From Clostridioides difficile ATCC 9689 = DSM 1296 (GTDB lineage Bacteria; Bacillota; Clostridia; Peptostreptococcales; Peptostreptococcaceae): DNA of 64,000 nucleotides. The position numbers and the translations under genes are program-made. The notes below the pieces were generated by a model, which saw only the letters and a program-made list of their open reading frames with translations, had not been told where the DNA came from and did not search any database. Shown here piece by piece: positions 44,449 to 53,350 of this stretch. Within the stretch, counting starts at the first letter, position 1, and every line of letters begins with the position of its first letter. The stretch spans positions 2,604,001-2,668,000 of the forward strand of contig NZ_CP011968.1 in the NCBI RefSeq assembly GCF_001077535.1, read 5' to 3'.

Positions 44449-45462
44449 TTATCTCAATGCAAATACTGCAACTCCATATGCAATAATAACAGCTATTGGA
44501 CCAGTTATTAAACGAGAGTAAAATAAAGCTGGAACACCATACTCTACAGTTTCTGGTTCTGCTTCTCCCAAACTTAATCCTACTGGTACAAAATCACATC
44601 CAGCTTGCCCATTTATTGCAAATAAAGCTGGAAGTGCTAAATATGCTGGTATTGCACCAAGACCAATTTGTGTACCTACAAGAGTCCCTACTACTTGAGC
44701 TATAACTGCACCAGGTCCTAGTATTGGTGATAAGAATGGAAGTGTGCAAATTACTGATATAATCAATAATCCACCAATATTACCTGCAAGTGGAGATATA
44801 ACTCTTGCAATCCAGTCTCCCAGTCCAGATGCTAAAATAATTCCCATAAGCATACTTACAAATGCCATAAATGGTATTACGTTATTCATTACCATTTGGA
44901 TAGTATCTCGACCTGCATCATAAAATTTTGATACTACTTGCCCTGCCCCTTGACCAATAGAAAGTATTATGTTCTTTTTAGCATATTCACCTTGTGCTTT
45001 TGACTTAACCTCATCATAATTATCAGGCTTTCTAATAGAACTCTTATTTTCGCTTTTATTTTCTTGAGATTTTTGTGGCATATCTTCCCCATCTACAACA
45101 CTTATACAGTTAGGATTAACATCTGATACATAATATTCTTCTGTTATAAATTTTGCTAAAGGACCTGTTTTTCCAACTGGATTTACATTTATTGTAGGTA
45201 TTTTTTTCTTTGGATAAACTCCACATCTAGCAGTTCCACCACAATCAATAATAACTACTGCTACTTCTTCATCAGAAACTCCAGTTTTAAATCCATCTAC
45301 AATTTCACAACCCAGTAGTTCTTTTATTTTTAATGTTACTTCATGGATACCACCAGCAGTCATTGATAGTATCTTATTTCTATTCCCTTCTTTTTTTATA
45401 TACAAAGGACCTCCCCAGCCTGAAGTTCCCTTTTCTATTTTTAATATTTTATTCTCCTCCAT
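44449..45462 (-). CDS. srlE: PTS glucitol/sorbitol-type EIIBC
   Basis: 337 residues. N-terminal EIIB domain (WGGPLYIKKEGNRNKILSMTAGGIHEVTLKIKELLGCEIVDGF, then DCGGTARCGVYPKKKIPTINVNPVGKTGPLAKFI with the phosphorylated Cys in ARCG). A hydrophilic Lys/Ser linker and a membrane half follow (about 180-335) with QMVMNNVIPFMAFVSMLMGIIL and INGQAGCDFVPVGLSLGEAEPETVEYGVPALFYSRLITGP. It phosphorylates and imports a hexitol-type substrate with SrlA. Starts 12 bases after srlA. Confidence 0.92.
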   Translation of the reverse strand: MEENKILKIEKGTSGWGGPLYIKKEGNRNKILSMTAGGIHEVTLKIKELLGCEIVDGFKTGVSDEEVAVVIIDCGGTARCGVYPKKKIPTINVNPVGKTGPLAKFITEEYYVSDVNPNCISVVDGEDMPQKSQENKSENKSSIRKPDNYDEVKSKAQGEYAKKNIILSIGQGAGQVVSKFYDAGRDTIQMVMNNVIPFMAFVSMLMGIILASGLGDWIARVISPLAGNIGGLLIISVICTLPFLSPILGPGAVIAQVVGTLVGTQIGLGAIPAYLALPALFAINGQAGCDFVPVGLSLGEAEPETVEYGVPALFYSRLITGPIAVIIAYGVAVFALR

Positions 45463-45474
45463 TTTATCTACCTC

Positions 45475-46020
45475 CTAAGCCTTATTTGTTGCTCTATTTT
45501 TTCTTGTTAGAAAAGCATACATTTTTTCTGTTACTATACCTCTTATAAAAATTACAATTAGACCAACTATAAAATACCACAATGCCAATGTAGTAGTTTC
45601 TTTACCTAAAGTAGTCAAACCTGCAGATATTCCCAACCATACAAAAAGTTCTCCTGCATTTGCATGTGGAAAAAGACCTGTAATTGGATGTACAAATGAA
45701 ACTGCTGCATCATAAAATCCTGCTTTGTGCTCTTCTTTTAAAAATCTACCAAATGTATAGCACATAGGATTTCCCAAGAAAAATACTGATACTAATGGAA
45801 GTAGAATATATCTTGTAAAAGAGTTCTTTCCTAGCTTAGAAGCCCAATTATTAACTCTTTCCTCACCAATTATCTTAATCAAAGAGTTAATAGCTACCAT
45901 TAATACAATTAGCGTTGGAAGAGTACCTGAAACAAGACCTATAAATTGTTCTCCCCCTTTCTGAAACAAACCGATAAACCACTCTGCACCTTTACTTAGA
46001 CCTGTAATAACGTTTTCCAT
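45475..46020 (-). CDS. srlA: PTS glucitol/sorbitol-type EIIC
   Basis: 181 residues, hydrophobic with about four to five membrane segments: EWFIGLFQKGGEQFIGLVSGTLPTLIVLMVAINSLIKIIGEERVNNWA and TRYILLPLVSVFFLGNPMCYTFGRFLKEEHKAGFYDAAVSFVHPITGLFPHANAGELFVWLGI match SrlA. Together with SrlE it forms the channel. First gene of the run. Ribosome binding site GGGAGG. Confidence 0.92.
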   Translation of the reverse strand: MENVITGLSKGAEWFIGLFQKGGEQFIGLVSGTLPTLIVLMVAINSLIKIIGEERVNNWASKLGKNSFTRYILLPLVSVFFLGNPMCYTFGRFLKEEHKAGFYDAAVSFVHPITGLFPHANAGELFVWLGISAGLTTLGKETTTLALWYFIVGLIVIFIRGIVTEKMYAFLTRKNRATNKA

Positions 46021-46395
46021 AAAATTATAACCTCCCTATAATATCTTTAAATTTTTAATTTTACTGCTTACCATAAATTTTACAAATTACATCTTTTTTC
46101 TGTACTATATGCTAATATTGTAAATGTTTTTTTATTAATATCATTTTAATATAATATTTTTGATAAATAAATACATCTTTTTTCAATTTTATAAAGGAAA
46201 AAATTGTACTAATTAGAATTTTCAGAAATATACAATTCTTATTTCGACTATATTCTAAATTCTTCTTAGAAATTTAAGAACTTATTTTTATTTCTTTTAT
46301 TATTAAAATTATCTAAATCTTATAAAAATAAAAAATAGATGCTCTTTTACGAACATCTATTTCTTAATCAAATTATTTTTTAGTTTTCTTATAGA
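46021..46395. other. upstream region of srlA and terminator of the araC-like gene
   Basis: The hairpin AAATAGATG (46333-46341) with its near-complement (46353-46361) and T-rich flanks ends the minus-strand regulator at 46396. The rest is the srlA promoter region; no clear catabolite-response or dyad element was recognised. Confidence 0.55.
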
Positions 46396-47265
46396 TTATT
46401 TTATAGGTATATAAATATCAATTTGTGAGTTCACATTACTAGGACCTAAAAATCGTTCATCATATACTTCAAAATCATCTCTTATATCAAGTTCTTCTTT
46501 TGAACTTAAAAACCAAGTACCCCATATATATTCATAAGTTTTGTCTAAATTATCTAAGTTACCAGTATGAGTAAATATAGCATACTTTCCTTCCTTAATA
46601 GTTTTTGAAACAAATGAATTTGGAATCACATCATAACTATTAACTTCAAGTCCTATTATCTCATTAAATTCCATACTTTCACTAACTAGGTGTATTTCAG
46701 AGATTGCTTCACAGATTCCAAAAACTCTCTTTGATGGCAAAGTATTTGGGACAATATGATGTACTTTTCTGAATTTCTCCCACAAGTCAGGTAATGAATT
46801 ATTTTCTAAAATTACTTTATCCTTTATACCTATTACCTTTATTTTTTCTATTTCTTTTATAACTGGTTTAATCGTTATATTTCCAACAAGATGTCTCATA
46901 AAATCTAACTCTAATTTTTTCTTTTTACCAACAAATACATCAATTCTATTTTTTCTATATTCTATAGGGCTAACCTTGTATATAGATTTAAATGCTCTGC
47001 TAAATGCTTCTGAAGATTCAAATCCACTACCAATAGCTATATCTATCACTTTTTTATCACTATATAAAAGTTCTTTTGTACTACTTACTAATCGTCTTTT
47101 TTTTATATAACTTCCTACACTCTCACCAAACATAGACTTAAATAAGCGTGTTAAATGATAATAAGAATATCCAGTTTCTTTTGCCACATCATTTACAGTT
47201 ATATTTTCATGTAAATTATTCTCAATATACATTACAGCTTTTTCAAAATACTTTAAGTAATCCAA
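46396..47265 (-). CDS. AraC-family regulator with GyrI-like ligand domain
   Basis: 289 residues. Two helix-turn-helix units at the N-terminus (NITVNDVAKETGYSYYHLTRLFKSMFGESVGSYIKKRRL and KVIDIAIGSGFESSEAFSRAFKSIYKVSPIEYRKNR). The C-terminal half is an effector-binding GyrI/Rob-type domain (PVIKEIEKIKVIGIKDKV ... EGKYAIFTHTGNLDNLDKTYEYIWGTWF, DERFLGPSNVNSQIDIYIPIK). These regulators respond to amphipathic small molecules and often control efflux or stress genes. Start TTG 47265 behind GAGGTG. Its target is unclear: the PTS lies downstream and the acyltransferase gene 151 bases upstream, both on the same strand. Confidence 0.88.
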   Translation of the reverse strand: MDYLKYFEKAVMYIENNLHENITVNDVAKETGYSYYHLTRLFKSMFGESVGSYIKKRRLVSSTKELLYSDKKVIDIAIGSGFESSEAFSRAFKSIYKVSPIEYRKNRIDVFVGKKKKLELDFMRHLVGNITIKPVIKEIEKIKVIGIKDKVILENNSLPDLWEKFRKVHHIVPNTLPSKRVFGICEAISEIHLVSESMEFNEIIGLEVNSYDVIPNSFVSKTIKEGKYAIFTHTGNLDNLDKTYEYIWGTWFLSSKEELDIRDDFEVYDERFLGPSNVNSQIDIYIPIK

Positions 47266-47416
47266 TATGGCACCTCTCTTTTACTTAAACTCTTTAAATA
47301 TGTAAAATAGCACTATTTTTTACTATACTAAAATATTATAACTAATTCAATACGATAAATAAAAACTTTTAGTTGATTTATATATCCTAATTATTTAGAA
47401 TAATTGAATACATTTT

Positions 47417-48532
47417 TTATTCAATGAAATCAAAAAAGTCAGATGGTGCTTTTTCAATATTTATGTTTATCCTCTGTGTTATAGATTTAATGTCATTTTT
47501 TAAATAGTAGCTCTCCCATTTATTCTCTAGTCCACCCCATAAAATATTAAACTTTCCTATATTTAAATCCATAACTATACTTTTTAAAGTTCCAAAAAAA
47601 TCATTATAGTAATTACAAAATAAGCCATTTGGATATTTTGAAGACAATAAATTCATTAACTCTTTCTCTCCAATTTTTTTAGACTTATTTATATATTCTT
47701 TAATTAATTTATATCTATGAATAGAATTTTTCATTGATTGTGGATCTAATTTATGAAGTTTATCAATATGTGTATGATTAGTAGAGTGTAAAAAATATTC
47801 TCTTTTACTTTCTAAACTGTTGATTATATTTACTTCTTTTTTCCCATCTAAAGTCTCCACAAGTGCAATGTTTCCAGACTTATCTGCAAGCAATAAATTA
47901 ATATTGTATGCAATTGGCATATCTTTTAAATATTCTAATGCTTCATCTACATCTTTGCAATTTTCTAACAAATATCTAATAACAGCCCAAAACTGTAAAC
48001 CTACAATTGCTGGTTTTCTTAAACCATCTGAATTGCCTACAGGAATACCACATGATGACTGACTTACACCTAAGCCACATTCATTCATACCTTCACCTCT
48101 TCCAAATTGCATAATGGTAGTACCTATATGTGCATATTTTCCATTTACCTTAGTTTTACATAAAACAAAATCCTCCATATTGTGTGAGAAATCGAAATTA
48201 CGTGCAAATAGTACATGCCCATTTTCAGTTAATTCTGGTGCTAATGCAACTTGACTACAACCTGGTTTAAGATAAGTCATAGTATAATATAAAATTTGAT
48301 TACAATTCACTTGAATTGCATCAGCAAAACCTTGCAATTCTTCATTAAGACCTGGACAATATTTATCAAACAACTCTATCATCTCTTTTTCTTCTTTTTT
48401 GCTTACCAGATTAGATTTATTAATCTGACCTTCTATTATCTCTGGCATATTAGCAACCAATTCTCCTAGTCTGTATCCTATCTCATAATTTGTACCACTC
48501 AATTCAATATTTCTTACTTCTAAAGTTTCCAT
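47417..48532 (-). CDS. C45-type Ntn hydrolase / acyltransferase (penicillin acyltransferase-like)
   Basis: About 371 residues: LSGTNYEIGYRLGELVA at the N-terminus; the presumed self-cleavage and nucleophile Cys in GCSQVALAPELTENGHVLFARNFDF; FVLCKTKVNGKYAHIG; GLGVSQSSCGIP; and LADKSGNIALVETLDGKKEV. These match acyl-CoA:6-aminopenicillanate acyltransferase-type and related linear amide hydrolases. The physiological substrate in bacteria is generally unknown, probably N-acyl amino acids or peptides. ATG 48532 follows AGGAGGGG; the longer frame is rejected. Downstream of an M20 amidohydrolase and AGCS symporter on the same strand, with a MITE-like repeat in between. Confidence 0.8.
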   Translation of the reverse strand: METLEVRNIELSGTNYEIGYRLGELVANMPEIIEGQINKSNLVSKKEEKEMIELFDKYCPGLNEELQGFADAIQVNCNQILYYTMTYLKPGCSQVALAPELTENGHVLFARNFDFSHNMEDFVLCKTKVNGKYAHIGTTIMQFGRGEGMNECGLGVSQSSCGIPVGNSDGLRKPAIVGLQFWAVIRYLLENCKDVDEALEYLKDMPIAYNINLLLADKSGNIALVETLDGKKEVNIINSLESKREYFLHSTNHTHIDKLHKLDPQSMKNSIHRYKLIKEYINKSKKIGEKELMNLLSSKYPNGLFCNYYNDFFGTLKSIVMDLNIGKFNILWGGLENKWESYYLKNDIKSITQRININIEKAPSDFFDFIE

Positions 48533-48613
48533 ATGTACCCCTCCTATATATCTTATAATCGATTTTATCATTCGAATTGTAATCATTCATGATATTTTGT
48601 GCTACAAGTTAAA

Positions 48614-48730
48614 AAAGGTCATATAAAAACAGATAAGCCTCTTTTTCATGTTTAAAATAATAAAAATATATTTAATTTCATACAAAAAAGAGTGTCTCAT
48701 AAACTAAAAAGTTCATTTTGAGACACTCTT
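48614..48730. repeat. MITE-like inverted-repeat element, copy 2
   Basis: Same orientation and length as copy 1, sharing GATAAGCCTCTTTTT, TAAAAATATATTT and the right-hand hairpin AAGAGTGTCTCATAAACTA...TTGAGACACTCTT. The left terminal repeat is decayed (AGGTCATATAAAAAC). It separates the amidohydrolase and acyltransferase genes and would act as a terminator. Confidence 0.75.
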
Positions 48731-48767
48731 CTTATTTTAAAGAGTATAATTAAAAATAGTCTAAGTT

Positions 48768-49904
48768 CTACTCTTCCTTCATTTTTTTCAATAATTCTGG
48801 ATTTTCAAATAAATTAAATCCTGTTAAAGCTAATATTTTTATACCATCAATTACTCTATCTTTTGCATATGAATTTATAGAAGCCTCCAAAAATTCTTTT
48901 GTATGTAGTTCTTCTCCATTTTCAGAAAACTTCATCAAAGGATGTATACATGGCATTATTTGACTTAAATTTCCCATATCTGTTGAACCTAACATTACTT
49001 GTTCATCTTCATATATTCCAAATTCCTCCATAATCTTTGTAAATATATCTACCAAAACTTTATTTTCATTTAATCCTTGGCAAGTTGGTTCAAAGTGATA
49101 AAATTCAAGTTCACATCCAGTGGCTATTGCAGCACCTCTAGCACAATTTTTCACTTTTTCTACTACTTCATCAAAGTAATTTTGTTCTTTTGCCCTTATC
49201 TCTAATCTTACTTTTCCCATATCAGGTATTACATTTGCAGCAGTTCCTGCTTCTAATATAATACCATGTATTCTCGTTCCATCTACTAATTGTTGTCTTA
49301 GTGCATTTATATTATTATATAGTAGTACTACTGCATCTAAAGCATTTATTCCGTTATATGGCTTAGCTCCTGCATGAGATGCTTTTCCAGTAAATATGAA
49401 ATCTAGACCTCCTATTGCTATAATTTCAGGTGTTACACAAGTTTTTGAATTTGGATGTATCATCATTGCTGCATCATAGCCATCAAATACACCATGTTCT
49501 ATCAAGTAAGGCTTTCCATCTCCAGTTTCTTCAGCAGGTGTTCCAATTATACTTACTTCTCCCTTGTAAGTATCCAGTATACTTGAAAGAGCTATTCCAG
49601 CTCCAACTCCCATAGATGCAATTAAATGATGTCCACATGCATGTCCATTGCCTGGAAGAGCATCATATTCTGCTATAAATGCTATTTTAGGACCATCTCC
49701 ATTTTTCTTGGTTGCTTTAAAAGCTGTAGCCATACCTGCCAAGTTTTCCTCAACATCAAAACCCTCTTCTCTTAGAAATTCTGATATTTTTTTAGCAGAT
49801 TTATATTCTTGCAAAGCAATTTCTGGTTCATCATATAAAGATTGACATAGCCCTAGAATTTTTTCTTTCTTTGAATCAGCCACTTGTATTATTCTTTCTT
49901 TCAT
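48768..49904 (-). CDS. M20-family amidohydrolase
   Basis: About 378 residues, M20D-type metallopeptidase: EPEIALQEYKSAKKISEFL; KIAFIAEYDALPGNGHACGHHLIASMGVGAGIAL (Asp, His ligands); IIGTPAEETGDGKPYLIEHGVFDGYDAAMMIHP (Glu-Glu); GKASHAGAKPYNGINALDAV dimerisation lid; GSTDMGNLSQIMPCIHPLMKF. Relatives cleave N-acyl amino acids, p-aminobenzoyl-glutamate or dipeptides. ATG 49904 lies ten bases after GGGAGG; the GTG at 49922 would overlap it. It follows the AGCS symporter by 55 bases, suggesting uptake and hydrolysis of an acylated amino acid or dipeptide. Confidence 0.85.
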   Translation of the reverse strand: MKERIIQVADSKKEKILGLCQSLYDEPEIALQEYKSAKKISEFLREEGFDVEENLAGMATAFKATKKNGDGPKIAFIAEYDALPGNGHACGHHLIASMGVGAGIALSSILDTYKGEVSIIGTPAEETGDGKPYLIEHGVFDGYDAAMMIHPNSKTCVTPEIIAIGGLDFIFTGKASHAGAKPYNGINALDAVVLLYNNINALRQQLVDGTRIHGIILEAGTAANVIPDMGKVRLEIRAKEQNYFDEVVEKVKNCARGAAIATGCELEFYHFEPTCQGLNENKVLVDIFTKIMEEFGIYEDEQVMLGSTDMGNLSQIMPCIHPLMKFSENGEELHTKEFLEASINSYAKDRVIDGIKILALTGFNLFENPELLKKMKEE

Positions 49905-49959
49905 ACCAATCTTACCTCCCACTAAATTTATTTAGTAATTTTTATATTTTATTATAACT

Positions 49960-51423
49960 TTAATTTAACTCATGCTTATCCTCTTTTAAGTATCTATTTT
50001 CCCAAAACTCAGCATTTCTTATATCTAACTCTATAGGGTTAAAAGTTCTATCACTCCTTTTTATTCCCATCTTCTTCTGTCTTATATAATCATAATATGC
50101 CTTTATAGCTGGTTTTTTTAGTGTAAAGATGGCAATTAAATTTATATATGTTAATACACCTATACATATATCACCTAATGCCCAGCTTGTAAGTGGTTCT
50201 ATAAAACAACACATTGCTGCACATGCTATAAGCATAAATCTACAGACATTAATTATGTACTTTTCATGTTTTTCTGCTTTAATTCTAGTTACTAAGTAAG
50301 ATACATTAGTCTCCATCATATATGAGAAGGCTAATAAAGTTGTAAATGTAAATAATAATAAAACTATTGCTATAAAAATATCACCTAATTGTGGATGTAA
50401 TGTATTTATTGCACTCTGTACATATTGTGGTCCCGGTTCTACACCTGGTAGTGCTGTGCAAACACCTGTAACATTATACATTCCTGTTATTACAATCATA
50501 ATACCTGTAGCCATACATATTAATAATGTGTCTACATAAACAGAAAATGCTTGAACTAATCCTTGTTTGGCTGGATGACTTACTTCTGCTGCTGCCGCAC
50601 CATAAGTCCCAGAACCTTCTCCTGCTTCATTTGAGTATATACCTCTTTTTACTCCCCAAGATATTGCTGAACCTAGCATTCCTCCAAAAACTGAACCAAA
50701 TCCAAATGCAGATTTAAACATTGTTACAATAGCCTCTGGAACTAAACTAATATTTGTTATAATTATTACTAATGTCATAATAAGGTATGCTCCACCCATT
50801 ATAGGTACTACTTTTTCAGCAAATAAACCAATCCTTTTAATTCCTCCAAAAATTATTATCGCTAATGCAATAGAAGATGCTACTGCTATTGTCATTTTTG
50901 AAAATCCAAATGCTTGATTCATTGCTAGATATAAAGTGTTTGATTGTGTACCAGGCATAAAAAATGTATAACTTATTATTGCAACTATTGAAAATAAAAC
51001 TGAACACTTTTTCCACCCAAGACCTTTTTCAAAATAATATGGAGGTCCTCCTCTATACTGCCCATCATGCTCATCTTTATATATTTGAGCTAAAGTAGAT
51101 TCTACAAATGCAGTTGCTGAACCTAATGTAGCCATTATACACATCCATACTAATGCTCCTGGACCTCCCATTGCTATTGCTACAGCTACACCAGCTATAT
51201 TTCCAGTCCCTATTCTTCCAGCCATAGATGTAGCAAAACCTTGAAATGATGATATACCAACATGAGAACTATCTCCTTCAAGCAAGAGAGTAAACATTTC
51301 TTTTACATCTCTTATTTGAAAAAGTTTTAATTTCAATGAAAAATATAATCCTATACACAAACACATTGCAACTAATACGGGTGACCAAACAATTCCATTA
51401 ATGGTGTTAACTAAATCGGTCAC
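49960..51423 (-). CDS. AGCS-family sodium:amino acid symporter
   Basis: 487 residues, about eleven membrane segments. Family signatures: GISSFQGFATSMAGRIGTGNIAGVAVAIAMGGPGALVWMC, AFVESTLAQIYKDEHDGQYRGGPPYYFEKGLG, and SAISWGVKRGIYSNEAGEGSGTYGAAAAEVSHPAKQGLVQAFSVYVDTLL. It transports alanine, glycine or related neutral amino acids with sodium. Start GTG behind GGTGGTGAG. First gene of a small run with the amidohydrolase. Confidence 0.92.
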   Translation of the reverse strand: MTDLVNTINGIVWSPVLVAMCLCIGLYFSLKLKLFQIRDVKEMFTLLLEGDSSHVGISSFQGFATSMAGRIGTGNIAGVAVAIAMGGPGALVWMCIMATLGSATAFVESTLAQIYKDEHDGQYRGGPPYYFEKGLGWKKCSVLFSIVAIISYTFFMPGTQSNTLYLAMNQAFGFSKMTIAVASSIALAIIIFGGIKRIGLFAEKVVPIMGGAYLIMTLVIIITNISLVPEAIVTMFKSAFGFGSVFGGMLGSAISWGVKRGIYSNEAGEGSGTYGAAAAEVSHPAKQGLVQAFSVYVDTLLICMATGIMIVITGMYNVTGVCTALPGVEPGPQYVQSAINTLHPQLGDIFIAIVLLLFTFTTLLAFSYMMETNVSYLVTRIKAEKHEKYIINVCRFMLIACAAMCCFIEPLTSWALGDICIGVLTYINLIAIFTLKKPAIKAYYDYIRQKKMGIKRSDRTFNPIELDIRNAEFWENRYLKEDKHELN

Positions 51424-52067
51424 TTAACTCACCACCATTCATTTTATATTTATAGACAATAATTTAAACAGCTATATTTCAATATTTTATATAATCTTTA
51501 TATTAATATATCTAAAAAATCTACCTTCTATTTATTTATATTATCTTTAATCTACAATCTACAAATATTTATTTCTAAAATCAAGAGTATTAATCATATC
51601 TAAACATAAATTTATAAAATTTTTAACGACGTGTGTTTGAATAATAATCAAACAATATAAATTGGAATACATATAATGAAAAGCCTGAAATTATTATTAT
51701 ATAAATAGTACAATATATATTTATTAATATATAATTAAATAGTATCTAGTTAGATTTTAAATTTTCGTATTTATTATGAGGTTTAAAATTGAGTACAACT
51801 ACCATCTATTTTGAAAATCTCTTAGAATTTAAATTAAATAGGTTTATGTAGGTAAGAAAATAGATAATAATTGCCACTCAATTTTACACCTTCAGGGGTA
51901 ACTTTATGTTAAAACCTAGAAAACTTGATAACATTTTGATTTTTATACTTTATTCTCTAAACATTATTATAAAACTTAATCTATTGATATTTTTTATGTT
52001 ATTTATACAATCACATTCATCAAAATAAGTATTGTATTTATATATACTTAATTACCAAATTGAATAT
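51424..52067. other. long intergenic region with unexplained structures
   Basis: About 640 bases without a credible ORF. Two features stand out: a perfect dyad TGTTTGA-N7-TCAAACA (51634-51654) and a nested inverted repeat 51785-51885. It carries the promoter of the AGCS gene and the 3' end of the MFS operon. Confidence 0.6.
51785..51885. other. nested inverted repeat, possible structured RNA or control element
   Basis: Outer arms AAAATTGAGT (51785-51794) and ACTCAATTTT (51876-51885); inner arms ATCTATTTT (51804-51812) and AAAATAGAT (51857-51865), both perfect, separated by internal loops of 9 and 10 bases. The two arm pairs make a coaxial two-helix fold with a 44-base apical part. No T-run follows on either strand, so it is not a standard terminator. 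Could be a leader RNA of the AGCS gene or a small RNA. Confidence 0.45.
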
Positions 52068-53327
52068 TTAAGCTTCTAATTTACTTGCTCTTCTCTTTTT
52101 AACCTTTAATATATATAAACAAGATAGTATTCCAATAACTAGAATTGCTATTTGGAATATAAATGTATATGTGTAACCTTTATTGCCATAAGTATCTATC
52201 CAGTGTCCTATTAATGCAAATTGGAATACATCTGGTGAAAATCCTAAAGCTGCAGCTATACCTATAGTAGTTGCTGAATATTTAACTGGAACTTTTACTT
52301 CATCTTGTACTGCATAATATATACCTTTTCCCATGTAACCTAATATACCTACTACAAATGTTAAAGCTATGAATATAGTCATTGGAGTTGATGCAGGTAA
52401 TACTAGGAATAAAACTATTACTGCTATACCAAATACATATATTGGTAAAAGTACTTTTGTAGGAGATTTTAATTTGTCTGCACAATATCCTCCAAATGGT
52501 GCTCCAAATAATTTTAGACCATGCTGTCTTATTATTGCTAATGCACCAGATAATGCTACAGAACCTCCAAGTACAGATGTTATATATGGTGTAAAATAAG
52601 ACATTGTAACTGTGAATGAATATACACAGAATATACTTATTCCTACTAGCCAAGTATTTGGTGATTTTAGTACTGTTATAAAATCACCAGCAGACATTTT
52701 TTCACCTGCTTCTTCTCTTTCTTCTTTAATATCTACATCTTTAATTACAAACCATAATACTGGACACATTGCTATTGATAATATTCCTAAAGATATCATT
52801 ACCCATCTCATACCCAATGTAGGAGTTGCAAAGCATGTATAAATATATAAGAATATTGCTCCCATTACTACTCCAGAAACTCCAACCATAGCTTCATTAA
52901 ATCCATAAACCTTACCTTGATTATCTTTTCCTATAACTCTAAGTATTTTTACCATAGAAGGATAGTTCATAACTAATGATGTGATTGCACAACCTACCCA
53001 AGTAGCAACTGCAAATGGATAGTTCATATTAAATGCAAATAAAAATGATACTACTCCATTAAGAAATACAGAACCTAAAATTATCTTTCTATAATCAAAT
53101 CTATCTGCTAACCAGCCTCCTATAGGAGCTCCAAATATATTACCTAACCCATAAATTGTAAGTAGAAAACCTAGTTGAGTGTTTGTACATTCTAATGCTT
53201 TTAGGATTGGATCATATAATGTATATTGGATAAATGGTATAATATAAACTAATTCCCAAGATATTGCTATAATAACAAGTTGAAACATTAACTTTCCAAA
53301 CTTTATACCGTTTTCTTTTTCTCCCAT
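52068..53327 (-). CDS. MFS transporter
   Basis: 419 residues with twelve hydrophobic segments. The loop 2-3 motif GNIFGAPIGGWLADRFDYRKIILGS is the MFS signature, and FGAPFGGYCADKLKSPTKVLLPI is its C-half counterpart. A hydrophilic central loop (DVDIKEEREEAGEKMSAGD) separates the halves. It lies 23 bases after the aminotransferase gene, at the end of the amino-acid oxidation run. It probably imports the amino acid or exports the organic acid end product. Confidence 0.85.
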   Translation of the reverse strand: MGEKENGIKFGKLMFQLVIIAISWELVYIIPFIQYTLYDPILKALECTNTQLGFLLTIYGLGNIFGAPIGGWLADRFDYRKIILGSVFLNGVVSFLFAFNMNYPFAVATWVGCAITSLVMNYPSMVKILRVIGKDNQGKVYGFNEAMVGVSGVVMGAIFLYIYTCFATPTLGMRWVMISLGILSIAMCPVLWFVIKDVDIKEEREEAGEKMSAGDFITVLKSPNTWLVGISIFCVYSFTVTMSYFTPYITSVLGGSVALSGALAIIRQHGLKLFGAPFGGYCADKLKSPTKVLLPIYVFGIAVIVLFLVLPASTPMTIFIALTFVVGILGYMGKGIYYAVQDEVKVPVKYSATTIGIAAALGFSPDVFQFALIGHWIDTYGNKGYTYTFIFQIAILVIGILSCLYILKVKKRRASKLEA

Positions 53328-53350
53328 ATTTAAACCCTCACTTTTTATAT

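Noticed and set aside
40106-46020. Plain sorbitol operon
   Set aside because: SrlD is absent and replaced by a SAF-domain dehydrogenase, so a sorbitol label would overstate what is seen.
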